From positions 14,615,717 through 14,679,716 of the forward strand of contig NC_088305.1 of assembly GCF_032854445.1 (NCBI RefSeq): 64,000 nt of DNA, in the 5' to 3' direction. Below, piece by piece: positions 24,290 to 33,877 of this stretch. The notes below the pieces were generated by a model. The model had not been told where the DNA came from. It worked only from the letters and a program-made list of their open reading frames with translations, and searched no databases. The stretch is from Liolophura sinensis. Lineage: Eukaryota; Mollusca; Polyplacophora; Chitonida; Chitonidae. How positions within the stretch are numbered: the stretch's first letter is position 1; each line of letters begins with the position of its first letter. Made by a program: the position numbers and the translations under genes.

Positions 24290-25780
24290 TCAACGATATA
24301 GAGAGTAAAACGAGAGAAGTGGCGACTGTGTGATGGCTGTCAAATGGTCACACGTAACAGATGAAATACGACTTCCAGTCAGTCTATCTCGGTCAGAGTT
24401 TTATTCCAACTGATGGTGTAAATGCTTAAATAGAAGTAACTTACACCATCTCCTTGGTCTATGGCTTAAGCAGAATTAGGTAAATGAGGAAAGTGTCATT
24501 TAGACTATTAGACCTCACTGATATAGAATGACTTAATATGATGTGCTCTCCTAACATCTAACAGTGTAGTTATAATACTGCTTTCATTTATGTCATAACA
24601 CAGCTGAGACACTTCAATTAATGGAACGGCTCTGAAACTATTTTAAACACAGCTGCATATATCCCATCGATTCCATTCGGGGTGACAATATGTGGGGTAA
24701 TTATAGTAGGACGCTTAGTTTACTTTCTAAATGTTTTGAAGGCAAACTCGAAACTTCTGTCAGTCGTTCTGTAAAAAGGCTTAATTAAGTTTTCATCTAT
24801 TTTATAATCCATTAAACTGTTTACCTTATGTGGGTGTGTCAAGATGATGATGTAAATATAATCAGCCAAAAGCTTTGCAAGCCATTTCAATAGCCTATAC
24901 AATATCCAGTCATATAAAAACACTGACCAAACGATCTTTATGTCAAGGCTATTTATTGGCAATAAAATAAGACAAACCATTCAAAGTAAACACGCGTAAT
25001 ACAATTATGATAGACCTACAAAAAGACGGTTTGTGCCATTCATGAGTCCTGTGGGAGAAGAGTTGCTACGCAAATGCCAAGACTTTATCAGTCAAGAAAA
25101 ATACCGAACAAATATTGATATAACTCTTATAGGTAATGCTGAGTGCGTGGCGTAATCCAGGTTCACTCTAATTAACCTACCTTGAATACATCAACTAAAA
25201 GGAATGGACAAAATAAAAGCGCATACCTTAAGCGGAATTATAAATATAAAAAAAAATTATATGTTAGTCAATGCTGGTCTAGAATAACTTGGACACAATA
25301 TTTGAGTAATTCTAGGCTGGTGATGTATAATAAATTGCAATTTTGTCTGTTAGTATAACTCTCTGGCAATGGGTGACCGTGACGTTGTTCGCGTTCACTC
25401 TGATTAGGCTGCCTTTAATTCTTGAACTAAAAAGGGTTACGGGAAAATAGGATTTTACCCCATATGTTATAGTATTTTATTTCGTCTAACAATCTGAGCA
25501 TCGGCGACAGTGGTACAGTCAAATCTATCGGTCATTTTACATGGGGTTTTATTTTACATCAGGTTTTTATTCTCAATGCTCGTGTAAATGTTTGAAAACT
25601 TACATCGCCCCTAATACAATGCTTTCCAGCAGAATTAGGTAGAAAAATTGAAAACAAAATATGGTAATGTTAACTGTTATGTGTTAGACATGACCTTAAT
25701 GCAGGGTATGTCGACAGCATTTGAGTAATTCTGGACTGCGGGTCCATAATAACCTGCATCACTCATTTTAATATATTTCT
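24290..25780 (+). repeat. diverged copies of an unnamed dispersed repeat family
   Basis: Two diverged stretches here (about 24,300-24,500 and 25,490-25,660) share a phrase ending CAGAATTAGGTA. The same family occurs inverted at 50.2-51.75 kb: GTGTGATGGCTGTCAAATGG at about 24,325 is close to the reverse complement of the 54-bp unit at 51.6 kb. A further pair sharing ATTTGAGTAATTCT lies near 25,300 and 25,710. No coding capacity is visible, and element ends cannot be set. Confidence 0.5.
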
Positions 25781-26132
25781 ACTTAAGGCATTATGCAGCT
25801 ATTTAAACGTTTATAAGACAGTTAACCCAGGTAAATTAACTAGAGGTTATGTGTCTCCATTTGTCTACCACTACACTGGGTTTTCTCTTCATGTTGTAGC
25901 CTGGCAGAGAAGCAACATTATATTATGTTGAAAAGAACTGAAACGGCTTCAGTTTTTCTTTCAAACCTGAAATGTATGCAGCTTTCTCCAGGAAATTTTT
26001 GCGATTAAGTATACAGGCGAAATAATGTCTGTATTAACTTTCGTCACGACAGGCATATTTTATCTTATCAGACTATATGATCAATTTGAGGTCACAGACA
26101 AAAATGTGTACACCAAGCTCAGGGCGGTAATC

Positions 26133-26185
26133 TAGCAGTATAAATTATGCCGGGACTGGGCCAGCATCTCGTTCACGTACATGAA
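26133..26185 (+). repeat. left terminal inverted repeat, outer part
   Basis: Begins TAGCAGTATAAATTATGCC. It pairs with 35,953-36,007. The inner continuation (26,583-26,626, containing AGGGGTAGATG and AGCGGCAACCAAAAGGC) pairs with 35,811-35,855. Between them the left arm holds about 400 bp belonging to another repeat family. Confidence 0.8.
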
Positions 26186-26578
26186 ATAGCCCCAAACCTT
26201 CCGTGGTCAATAAGATTTGGTACATACCCGACCCAGCCTGTGAGAAAGAAGCCATTAAAATCTTGACGCAGGTAGTCCGTCAAAATCTGAACCTTTCTAT
26301 GCCGGCATCTGGGAGGGGTGCCTAGCAACGCCAAGGGGACGTCACTCGCAGCTTCAACACCAACTATCTCCTTGTGTCCTTTGACCCAGAATTTCACACT
26401 TTCATCAGTAAAACTCATACCTGCCCAAAGCTTAGACAATTTTCTAGCGTTTTGATACCAAGCAAGCACCTGTACACCAAAAACAGCAGGCTGGCAGCAA
26501 AAACAAACTTTACACCCTAAAACACACTGAATTACATAGGTCCCTCCCGAAAAACGGAAGTTATAATGGGTGTATGTG
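26180..26578 (-). mobile_element. dispersed repeat with intact 98-codon frame, inside the left TIR
   Basis: Matches 14,955-15,615 in inverted orientation. On the minus strand it reads openly for about 98 codons (26,469 to 26,173), with words such as KFWVKGHKE and ILTDYLRQDFNGFF. I do not recognise the protein. The right TIR lacks this segment, so either it was inserted on the left or deleted on the right. Confidence 0.65.
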
Positions 26579-26626
26579 TCCTCCTAGCGTCAGGGGTAGA
26601 TGTAAAAGCGGCAACCAAAAGGCTCC

Positions 26627-27190
26627 GCCACCCTTGCGAGCCCCTCCCCACAACCATGTTCAGTCTTAATGGAAAGTACCTACATAAACTTTGGGCAATG
26701 TACGCCGGAGCTTGTCTGTCTACATAAACAATCAGAGAACACAGCAGAAAACAGGCCTTTTAAATATGCCCATCAGTGAGGGTATAGCAATCTGTTACAA
26801 TGAGAGTGACGAACAAATGTGCTCGGCTGTTGTGGGGAAAGACGGAATTGTGTGGGAGAAGTTGTCGGAAGGAGTACTGCAAGATCCACAACGCCCGGCT
26901 AGCATAAGGTAGTAGGTGCCTCTGCCCCTGTCAAGGGTGTGGGGTAGGAGTCAAAACACCTCTGGCTCGGAGTAAGGGCTGTGGCGCTGCTCTCCTTTGC
27001 AAAAAGATCTGGCGCGAAAAGCGGCGCACTTTCAGAGCAAAGTGTGCACGAATAGCAGCCATCGAAATTCCCAATTAGAAAAGTGGGGGACACATGGCTA
27101 TACCATACCACCACAACTAGCTGCTATCGAAATCTCCCCCTATTAGACAGATGGGGGCACATGAGTAGAGAACGACCTCAGGGGATGGCA
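26627..27190. other. Polinton-like element, left interior without recognised gene
   Basis: Contains a 73-codon plus-strand open frame (26,691-26,912) with no recognised motif. Several GGGGACACATGGCTATACC-like pieces near 27,085 and 27,150 repeat each other loosely (ACTAGCTGCTATCGAAATC resembles AATAGCAGCCATCGAAATTC). No function proposed. Confidence 0.35.
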
Positions 27191-27191
27191 G

Positions 27192-28404
27192 ATGGTTGTG
27201 TCAGAAGGTGTCAGAACGGACCCAAGAGCCTTCTTCTACGCCCCCAGATCCGGGCAAGCCAGTCCAGTTGCCAAAGGACAACCCCAACGGCAAAGAAAAG
27301 TACACCAACCCCGTATTCTGCAGCAAGCAGGAGGTTCTACTCGAGGCACCAAACACAGACGAGGCTCTAGACAAGACCTTCCCAAAAATCTTAGGGACAC
27401 TATAAAAATGGAAACAAAAGGGTTCAGGGTGGGCTGTGGATAGCGTCCAAACACTCTGGCTGGACATCTCGATACCAGCCGTTGAGAGGAGGCTCCTACA
27501 TCCCACTGCCAACAGCTGTGAGGAGCAAGAAGGCTGTCGTCTACGTGAAGAACAAGGATGATCACTGCCTCCGTTGGGCACTCCGATCAGCTCTGTTTCC
27601 TGTCACCTATGGGGAAGATGGGATCAAAGGGAGAAGTAGACCAACCTAGCCATCAACGTCTTCGACTGGGATAAAGGGGTGATTGTCAATCGGCTCAGCA
27701 AGGAGCCAGAGGACATACCAAGGATCAACCTGCTACTAATGGAGAAGGCCGGGAAATTCCACTACACCTGGATCAAAGACCTCAAACACCAACATCGACA
27801 GCACTTCTGCGAGCGCTGCCTCCACGGCTATTTCCGGGAAGACCTTCTCGAGTCCCACGGGTATTGGCCATACTGGTGTAAGGGTATAGACGCCGGAAGA
27901 GAGTAAAAACAAGCTCACCTTCCAGAACCACCACGAGCAACTCCCAGCTCCTACATCATCTGCGGCAACGTTGTGGCTCTCACAACCAAAATCAAGGTGC
28001 CTGGGCTCGACCCCGCCCAAAGCAACACAAGGAAAACGCAGCACCATGAGGCCTACAGCTACTGCTATGTCCTGGTAGGCTGCGACGGGCTGCAGGAAGA
28101 AGAGCGCAAGTTGAAAACAGAGCTAGCCAGCCCAAAAGCCATGGTCACGACCCAAGAGGACTGGCGGCCATACAACACTGCTACCACCAGCCATGCTGCT
28201 TGTAGTTGCAGAGCAACTGGACTCCGCGACCACTGCCACATCACCGGAAAATACAGAGGTGCCGCACACAACGCCTGCAACCTGAAGCTGCGGCTGAGCC
28301 CCAAAACCACCACCATTCCAGTTGTCTTCCACAAATTGCGGGGCTATGAGTCGCATCTCTTGATGCAGGCCATAAGCAAGGTGAACCGCCGCTCTACTCA
28401 GTAG
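27192..28404 (+). pseudogene. protein-primed family-B DNA polymerase, N-terminal part only, broken
   Basis: The fragments occur in order but in different frames. Pieces I recognise from Polinton polymerases are: RYQPLRGGSYIPLP and VYVKNKDDHCLRWALRSALF (about 27,465-27,600), INVFDWDKGVIVNRLSKEPE (about 27,650-27,710), INLLLMEKAGKFHYTWIKDL with a C-x2-C finger at HFCERCLHG (27,725-27,830), and LRDHCHITGKYRGAAHNACN followed by PVVFHKLRGYESHLL (28,215-28,370). These are the N-terminal domain and the start of the exonuclease region. The rest of the exonuclease and the whole palm/TPR regions are missing after 28,404, where the sequence switches to a minus-strand ORF. At least three frame changes and stops make it non-functional. 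The family replicates linear DNA from a terminal protein primer. Confidence 0.88.
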
Positions 28405-29100
28405 AGCTTTTGACGTTCGCTGGTTCTGTCCCGCAGGGGTCCGGGGTGGGGGCGAGGATGGTCATCTGGCGCTGCGACAGAGTTGTGGGCGGAGCCTTGC
28501 GCGTGTTGCAGAGAAGCTTTCGCCTTCCGAAGTTCATCTAAGATCTTAGCCGCGTTCGCCTTTCGCGCTCCAGCCTCAGCCTTCCCAGCGGCAACTCCCT
28601 TGGGATCTTTAACATGAAAATAGATTGCGCTTGTTTGTTCCCCCTCACTGTTTGCCGCTGTCTCCCTGGACTCCGCTTTCCCCGGCGCTTTTGTAGAGCT
28701 CATACTCTTCTTCATCCCGTTTAGGGCAGATGTGTTTAACCGACCAATGTGGTTAGCGCCATGTTTAGAGGGGTTAAGTACTTGCCATAGCTGTGATACA
28801 GCCGGCACGCAGCACTGCTGAGCTCTTGTGCAAAACAAAGGGATCCGCCTCTAGCTCTTCTACCAAGTTCGCTCGACTCTCGGGTGGGATAGGTAGAATT
28901 CTGCTAGCCTCCATCCCATAAGCCTGTAAAGCGGCTTTCCCGAAAGTTTTAGTCATTTGGGCGCCCAGACGAGCGTCATCGGGAGAACAGCCTTTCCATA
29001 TCCTCGTCGCTCATGGCTGACACCTTTTTCCCCAAGTACCGCCCAACGCAAGTGCAGCCAGGCAGTCCCTGTGCTGTGCCAAGTCTGGAGTCCGTGCGGA
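28398..29100 (-). pseudogene. broken minus-strand ORF of the Polinton-like element, unrecognised
   Basis: Two overlapping minus-strand frames continue each other: about 28,956-28,774 (with MTKTFGKAALQAYGMEASRI and EELEADPFVLHK) and about 28,790-28,398 (with KHGANHIGRLNTSALNGMKK and an Ala/Lys/Glu-rich stretch that could form a coiled coil). The change of frame near 28,780 looks like one or more small indels. The C-terminal region is charged and low-complexity. No fold is recognised; a virion-associated or DNA-binding role would be guesswork. Confidence 0.45.
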
Positions 29101-29411
29101 TGAATGCTTTGGTTCTGTGTCAAATCATCATTTTCTTGTAGACAGTCTTCAAACAATCTTTACAGTCTCAAGCAGCATCAAGACGCCCTTCAGCGATTTA
29201 CCTGGCACATTAAGGTTTATGTTCCAGAGCACGTCCTATTTGTCCTTCACACGTCCACGGTGCCGGAGAACGCCATCAAACAGTTGTTACGACCCAAACT
29301 GTCTGTATTATAAAGAGATGGCTTGTTCGAAATACACGACAGTTTAGCCGCACAAAAAAGTAACCAAAACCAGCAGATTTTATTTTAAATAACATCATCT
29401 GTCGCTTATAT

Positions 29412-29501
29412 ATATAAGCGTCATGTCCGACATTCCTATACCATTCGTAGTCCGTAAAGGGCGTTCCAAGGCGATAATTGCAAGATCTATTTCCACAACA
29501 G
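29412..29501 (-). mobile_element. Penelope-like element, 90-bp 3' end only
   Basis: Matches the last 90 bp of the copies at 33,878 and 63,300: reading on the plus strand ATATAAGCGTCATGTCCGAC, then GTAGTCCGTAAAGGGCGTTC. It is 5'-truncated to almost nothing. The flanking bases CGCTTATAT (29,403-29,411) are the mirror of the element's own end, giving an 18-bp perfect palindrome. Confidence 0.88.
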
Positions 29502-29990
29502 TATGACCCCACTGTAGTTGGTGAATGTCTGTTCGTACTCTAGCCGGTCTGCAAAGGCGCTCTGATAGTACGGCATAAGGCTCTCCATGGGCTCGAAATC
29601 CAGCGGGATGTAGAACCGGTTGCCGTATACGCTCGCGATGGCACTCTAGCATCATCATTATCCGCGTCTCCCACTTCGACGTGGAGTTTGAGCATGTTGG
29701 GGTTACTGATGCCTTGGTAAGCTGCATTATGCCAACCACACATAACCATAGCACTGGAACACATCGGAGTCGATGGACATTACATTCCCTCTTATTGTAA
29801 TCGTGGTCTTCTTGACTGTGGGGCCTCCTAGGTTATTGACCACAGTGGCGTTCTCGTCGGTCGAATTGAGCTTGATCGTGAAGGCCAGACGCGCGGTTCC
29901 GGACACAATGACGTCATTTGAGCCAAGGCTCGAAAACGGACCAGCAATTGCTGGTTCTCGTCGATCATGCTCGGGTTATTTGTGATGACA
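29502..29990 (-). pseudogene. broken ORF, candidate structural protein of the Polinton-like element
   Basis: On the minus strand a frame from about 29,965 gives SGTARLAFTIKLNSTDENAT and VNNLGGPTVKKTTITIRGNV, stops near 29,745, and continues in other frames with SRAYTATGSTSRW-type and ESLMPYYQSAFADRLEYEQT segments down to about 29,505. The alternating beta-strand-like pattern, position and neighbourhood fit a capsid-type protein of Polintons, and the wording is familiar to me from invertebrate Polinton-type elements. I could not verify this; treat the capsid reading as a hypothesis. At least two frameshifts separate the pieces. Confidence 0.45.
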
Positions 29991-30115
29991 ACGGACTGTA
30001 GCCTTTTACAAACAAAGCCTTACGGAGCCTTCTGAAGGGGTTGATCTTGCGACCGTATTCACTGGCAGTCACTGTTACCATGTTAGACATCGAGGTGCAC
30101 TGTCTAATATAGAAG

Positions 30116-31302
30116 ATGGCGAACTACGGCGAATTCGACAATCCCGCGTGTGACATTGATGACGTTGATCCTGATAACGCCGATCTTGATGACGCCCTTA
30201 CCCTACCTGATGTCGATACGGCCTCACAACGGGACACAACGCGAACCGCCAACAGGACGAGTCTTCAGCGAGAGGTGATACAAACGGCCGTGGATGGTTA
30301 CTACAACGCACTGGCTGGGGAGGAATTCACCCCAGCTTGGGGGGAAGGTAGATCGGCAAGGACAACTGCTCCTCGTGGCCCCTCCAAGCCTGGACATCGT
30401 CAGCAGACGGACTGGTAAGCCTTTGGCACCTTACACACTAGCAAGCCGGTGCAGTGAGCTTAACGCTATTCGGTGTGATCTGGGCTTTGTCGACGGGACG
30501 CGGCCCCCTAAAGGAAAGTCAGCCTTGCCGAAAGAGGCGGCCACAGCCCTGCAGACATCCGCCAATGAACTGCCAGGGTAGACACCATTGAGCTCAAGGA
30601 TTTGGGCCGGACGCTGAAAGAAACCTCTAAAGCTGCCCAGAGAATAAAAACAAGCCTGATCGATAGCGACATCGAGCGGACCCACCGATCAAACTCCGAG
30701 AAATACGGGGGCTGGACAAGGCGCTGCATGCTATCCGGGGTGAGCTCACGAATGACCTCGCAAAGCTGTCAAGGCTCGATGAAGACATTGCTAGTCAAAA
30801 GCAGAAACTGGGAGAGGCCGTGGATGAATTCTTCCTGCGCCGCATCGAGGAACGGATATGTGATCTCCAGGATAAGAGGACGGTCCGCCGTGAGGCGGCC
30901 TCTTCGACGCGCGAAGCCCTGCGGTCCCAAATAAACCGCACCAGGGAGACCACCCAGTGCATCCTGCACGACCACCCCACACTGGCCAGGCGCATCTGCA
31001 CTCTCCCGGGTGCAAGGGATCACTATCATCTCCAACCTCACGGCGCTTGGCATGGCGATCTCGACGCTGGTGTTAGCGGTCACCGACAGTGGGTGAAAAA
31101 GCATCTTCAGGCCATCGGGCGCACCCTTGGCAAGTTGGCTGGGAAAGCGGCTGCAGCGTGGCCTGGCATTATCGGCAGTTTTGTGTCATGGCTGCTGAAC
31201 CTTCTCGGGAAAACAGTTGGATGGCTGGTCGAGAATTTCTGGGATCTGATCATGGCTGTAAGCAGCATGTTGCTTGTGACCGTACGAGGCTTGCTAATAT
31301 AG
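30116..31302 (+). pseudogene. broken ORF, acidic N-terminus, coiled coil and C-terminal membrane segments
   Basis: Starts with an ATG at 30,116 (MANYGEFDNPACDIDDVDPD, strongly acidic), then continues in at least two other frames: SALPKEAATALQTSANEL (about 30,525), LGRTLKETSKAAQRIK (about 30,603), and EAVDEFFLRRIEERICDLQD (about 30,810). The central part is a heptad-rich helix. The last 70 codons (31,090-31,302) contain KKHLQAIGRTLGKLAGKAAA and two hydrophobic stretches (PGIIGSFVSWLLNLLGKTVG; DLIMAVSSMLLVTVRGLL), so the intact protein would have been membrane-anchored at its C-terminus. It ends with TAG at 31,300. Function unknown; it recurs in my memory in invertebrate Polinton-type elements. 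Confidence 0.55.
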
Positions 31303-31313
31303 GGAACACAACA

Positions 31314-32590
31314 GCAGTAACCCAATAGCAGCCCCGGCTACCACGAGAACTGTGTTCTCCACATCGTGGTTGTACGACGCTAACGAGAATGAGTTGTCTG
31401 GTGGGCCTTCCCGCCGTCGTGTTTGCAACGTGGGCGAGGGGACAGCTTCTTGTGGCTTCATAATCCCCTTTCCCCGCTCCCGTTTGGCTGCAAAGTAGGT
31501 GGCACTTGTTCGTTCACACCCTCGTTGGCGCCTAGCGTCTGATCCTCCGTGGTCACGACGATTTTGTTGTTATAGTTGGCTATCTTCCCGATCTGCAGAA
31601 GCATGTCGCTCGGCGCCATATATAGGTCTATGCCGAACACAAACTCCACTGCACTACCAGCGTACTGTAACACATCCTGGTAGCGTTTCATGGCGGACGG
31701 CAAGTCGACTGGGGAGGAGATGGCGTCCTCGATGTTGGCTTGGGCGCCTAAAACAGCCACATCTTCCTGTTCGATTTAGTCTACGTGCAGAACGGCTAGA
31801 GAACGACATCCTGCTCGGATCGAAAGTTCCGTCGCCAACAGAGCCGTAACCGATCCAGGTCATGTAGTAGTATGCTTTCCCGAGACCGTGATTTACACCA
31901 CTGCGCCTCCAGTCCGTATGTGGAGAGACGGGGAACTCACGTCAAATCCTTTCATAAGCCCTTTTGTCTTAGGAGTTGTCGAACGCCTCCGTAGCTCTAT
32001 TCGAGGTACCTCTATTCGAGGATTGGGGGCGATGAGGTAGTCTTTGGCAGAACACGCCGCAAACCCCTAGTCGCGCACCAGACTGCAAAGTTCAGGTGGC
32101 TCTGCCAGAACTGTATTGAGGTGGTATTCCAAGCTTGGACTGTGGAGACGCTGGTTACTAACGGTAGGCAGTAGTTCGAGAACATATCTGTAAATTGAAC
32201 CTGGAAGGTCTTGCTCTCGCTCATGTAGATGTCAGAACGTACAAGATGATCTGCGTGGGTTTGGACGATATGTAATGCATCGGCCTTGTAAGTGGCCTCC
32301 CTATTGAAGCTGAAGGCCATTCTGTTCATGGTGATACATACACGCTGAAGATGTTTGTATCCTTGAGCGATGTTCAACAAGGGCACAGTGCCCTCCTCCC
32401 ATCATGTCTGGACAATCAAGAAGGCCAGTACGAGGACGCCCTATTCGAAATAACATTGTACCCACTCTTGGTGAACATCAACGCTGGGACGGGCTTCATG
32501 TTGGATCGTAAGCGCATGAAGTGCTGAGAGGTTACTATGATGTATTCACGCTTCACAAAGAAGTATACAGAAGCGTTTCATTGGCGTTTC
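31314..32590 (-). pseudogene. broken minus-strand ORF, largest gene remnant of the element
   Basis: The gene reads from about 32,590 downward. Its first part gives FFVKREYIIVTSQHFMRLRS and FTKSGYNVISNRASSYWPS, then a stop near 32,425; 32,386-32,012 gives MPLLNIAQGYKHLQRVCITM and SDIYMSESKTFQVQFTDMFS; after a gap with frame changes 31,760-31,458 gives NIEDAISSPVDLPSAMKRYQ and IDLYMAPSDMLLQIGKIANY. Downstream on the minus strand, about 31,440-31,320, the bases could encode a short hydrophobic tail. The intact product would have been about 400 aa. No domain recognised with confidence; a structural role is suggested only by its neighbours. Confidence 0.5.
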
Positions 32591-32649
32591 AGAAGGAGAT
32601 AAACTAGTTCCAATTCCAGCGAGATGTTTATATACGAAGGAAGGCGCCA

Positions 32650-32898
32650 TTGGGGAGATCCGATGAAGAACCACTGAAGTTGAATGAGATCGCCGATATA
32701 GTTGTCGGGGCTCCGGATCTACACCAAAAACTCTGCCTGGTTCAGACAGAGAATGAAAGATGGGGTCTCGTTAAATTGGATGCACTCAAATGGGAGGTTG
32801 ATCTGGCTGTGACCCTACTCCTGGTGTACACATCAGTGGGTGGTGTGGTACGTAAAGTTTTTAATCGCGGCGCGGCTTCCTGTCGTACATACTTCTAG
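32650..32898 (+). pseudogene. small plus-strand ORF of the element, partial
   Basis: An 82-codon frame with LDALKWEVDLAVTLLLVYTS, a hydrophobic segment, then VGGVVRKVFNRGAASCR. It diverges from the adjacent minus-strand gene, with about 60 bp between them that could hold a bidirectional promoter. Unrecognised. Confidence 0.4.
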
Positions 32899-33368
32899 GG
32901 GACAACGTTTGTGTGAGTGGGTCTCCGGAAGTTGCTATACTATCGGAGGAGATCCTGACTCAAAATCCTGGCTCGATCCCAACTCACCATTTCCATCACC
33001 TCCCTAGACCCGCGCGGTCCGTAATCATTCTGGATATTGTATTGCGTCCTAAAGCACTTCCCGATACCTTCCATGTCCTTCCTGTCTTGAGAATTGGATG
33101 GTCCGAAGGGCATGTCAGTAAGGACGTGACCGTCGTCACAAAACTGCTTAATGGAGGATCTAGAGCATGGCATTCAGTTGAAACGGTTAAGAATAAAAAC
33201 TAGCCCCATGTCAGAACTAGAATTAAACACTGCACTTGCGTCCACATAGAGATTTCGAAGCTGTATCCAACATTACCACCCTATGCCCCCGCCTGCCCCC
33301 CTTCCCCCGACGATCACCACGAGTATAGATTACATCATATAAGCGCTCTGAAAAAAACAGCTATAAAC

Positions 33369-33792
33369 TTAGAGGGATGCCATAGCCAGTTTATATAAGA
33401 AATACCGCGGGGCCGTCAACGTGGTCCATGGCATTGGTACCACACTACCCGAGGCCAGTATGAGACTGGTTGTGGAGGGAGTTGGGGTGTTGTCCACCAT
33501 AATCGCCGCACCCATAGCTATAGGTATGGAAGGGGCGGCCTTGACCTGTGGCCTATTCATTGGGGTGGGTAGGTTTGTCAGCCAGCGCCTGGCCACCAAT
33601 AAACACAATGAGATCCACTTATTGGCTGAGAGTAGGCTTAATATCATAACAGACCACGTCTCCACAGCGCTCAATGACGGTAACATTTCGGACCCCGAGT
33701 TTCAGCTGATCCTTGGCGAAGTCGATAAGTACAGAAACATGAAACAGCAGATTCGGGTAGGTACAACTCCGAAGAAACCAAAAGAAAAGTAA
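33369..33792 (+). CDS. small membrane/coiled-coil protein of the element, largely intact
   Basis: Open from about 33,370, with 123 codons from the ATG-less start at 33,421 to the TAA at 33,790. It has one Gly/Ala/Ile-rich membrane segment (GVLSTIIAAPIAIGMEGAAL), then a helical region (HEIHLLAESRLNIITDHVST; DPEFQLILGEVDKYRNMK) and a Lys-rich C-terminus (PKKPKEK). The least damaged frame in the element. The true start is unclear, since no good ATG precedes the hydrophobic part; the sequence around 33,369-33,420 remains open and may hold it. Function unknown. Confidence 0.5.
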
Positions 33793-33877
33793 TTGCAACG
33801 GCGGCGGGACAAAGCTCCGGCGACCTTCATGAAAAAACTATCCAAACAGACTGCTCGTCTCAGAGGAGGGATACCGG

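Noticed and set aside
30294-31015. Multiple overlapping minus-strand frames opposite the 30.1-31.3-kb gene
   Set aside because: Shadow frames of the GC-rich broken plus-strand gene, with poor composition.
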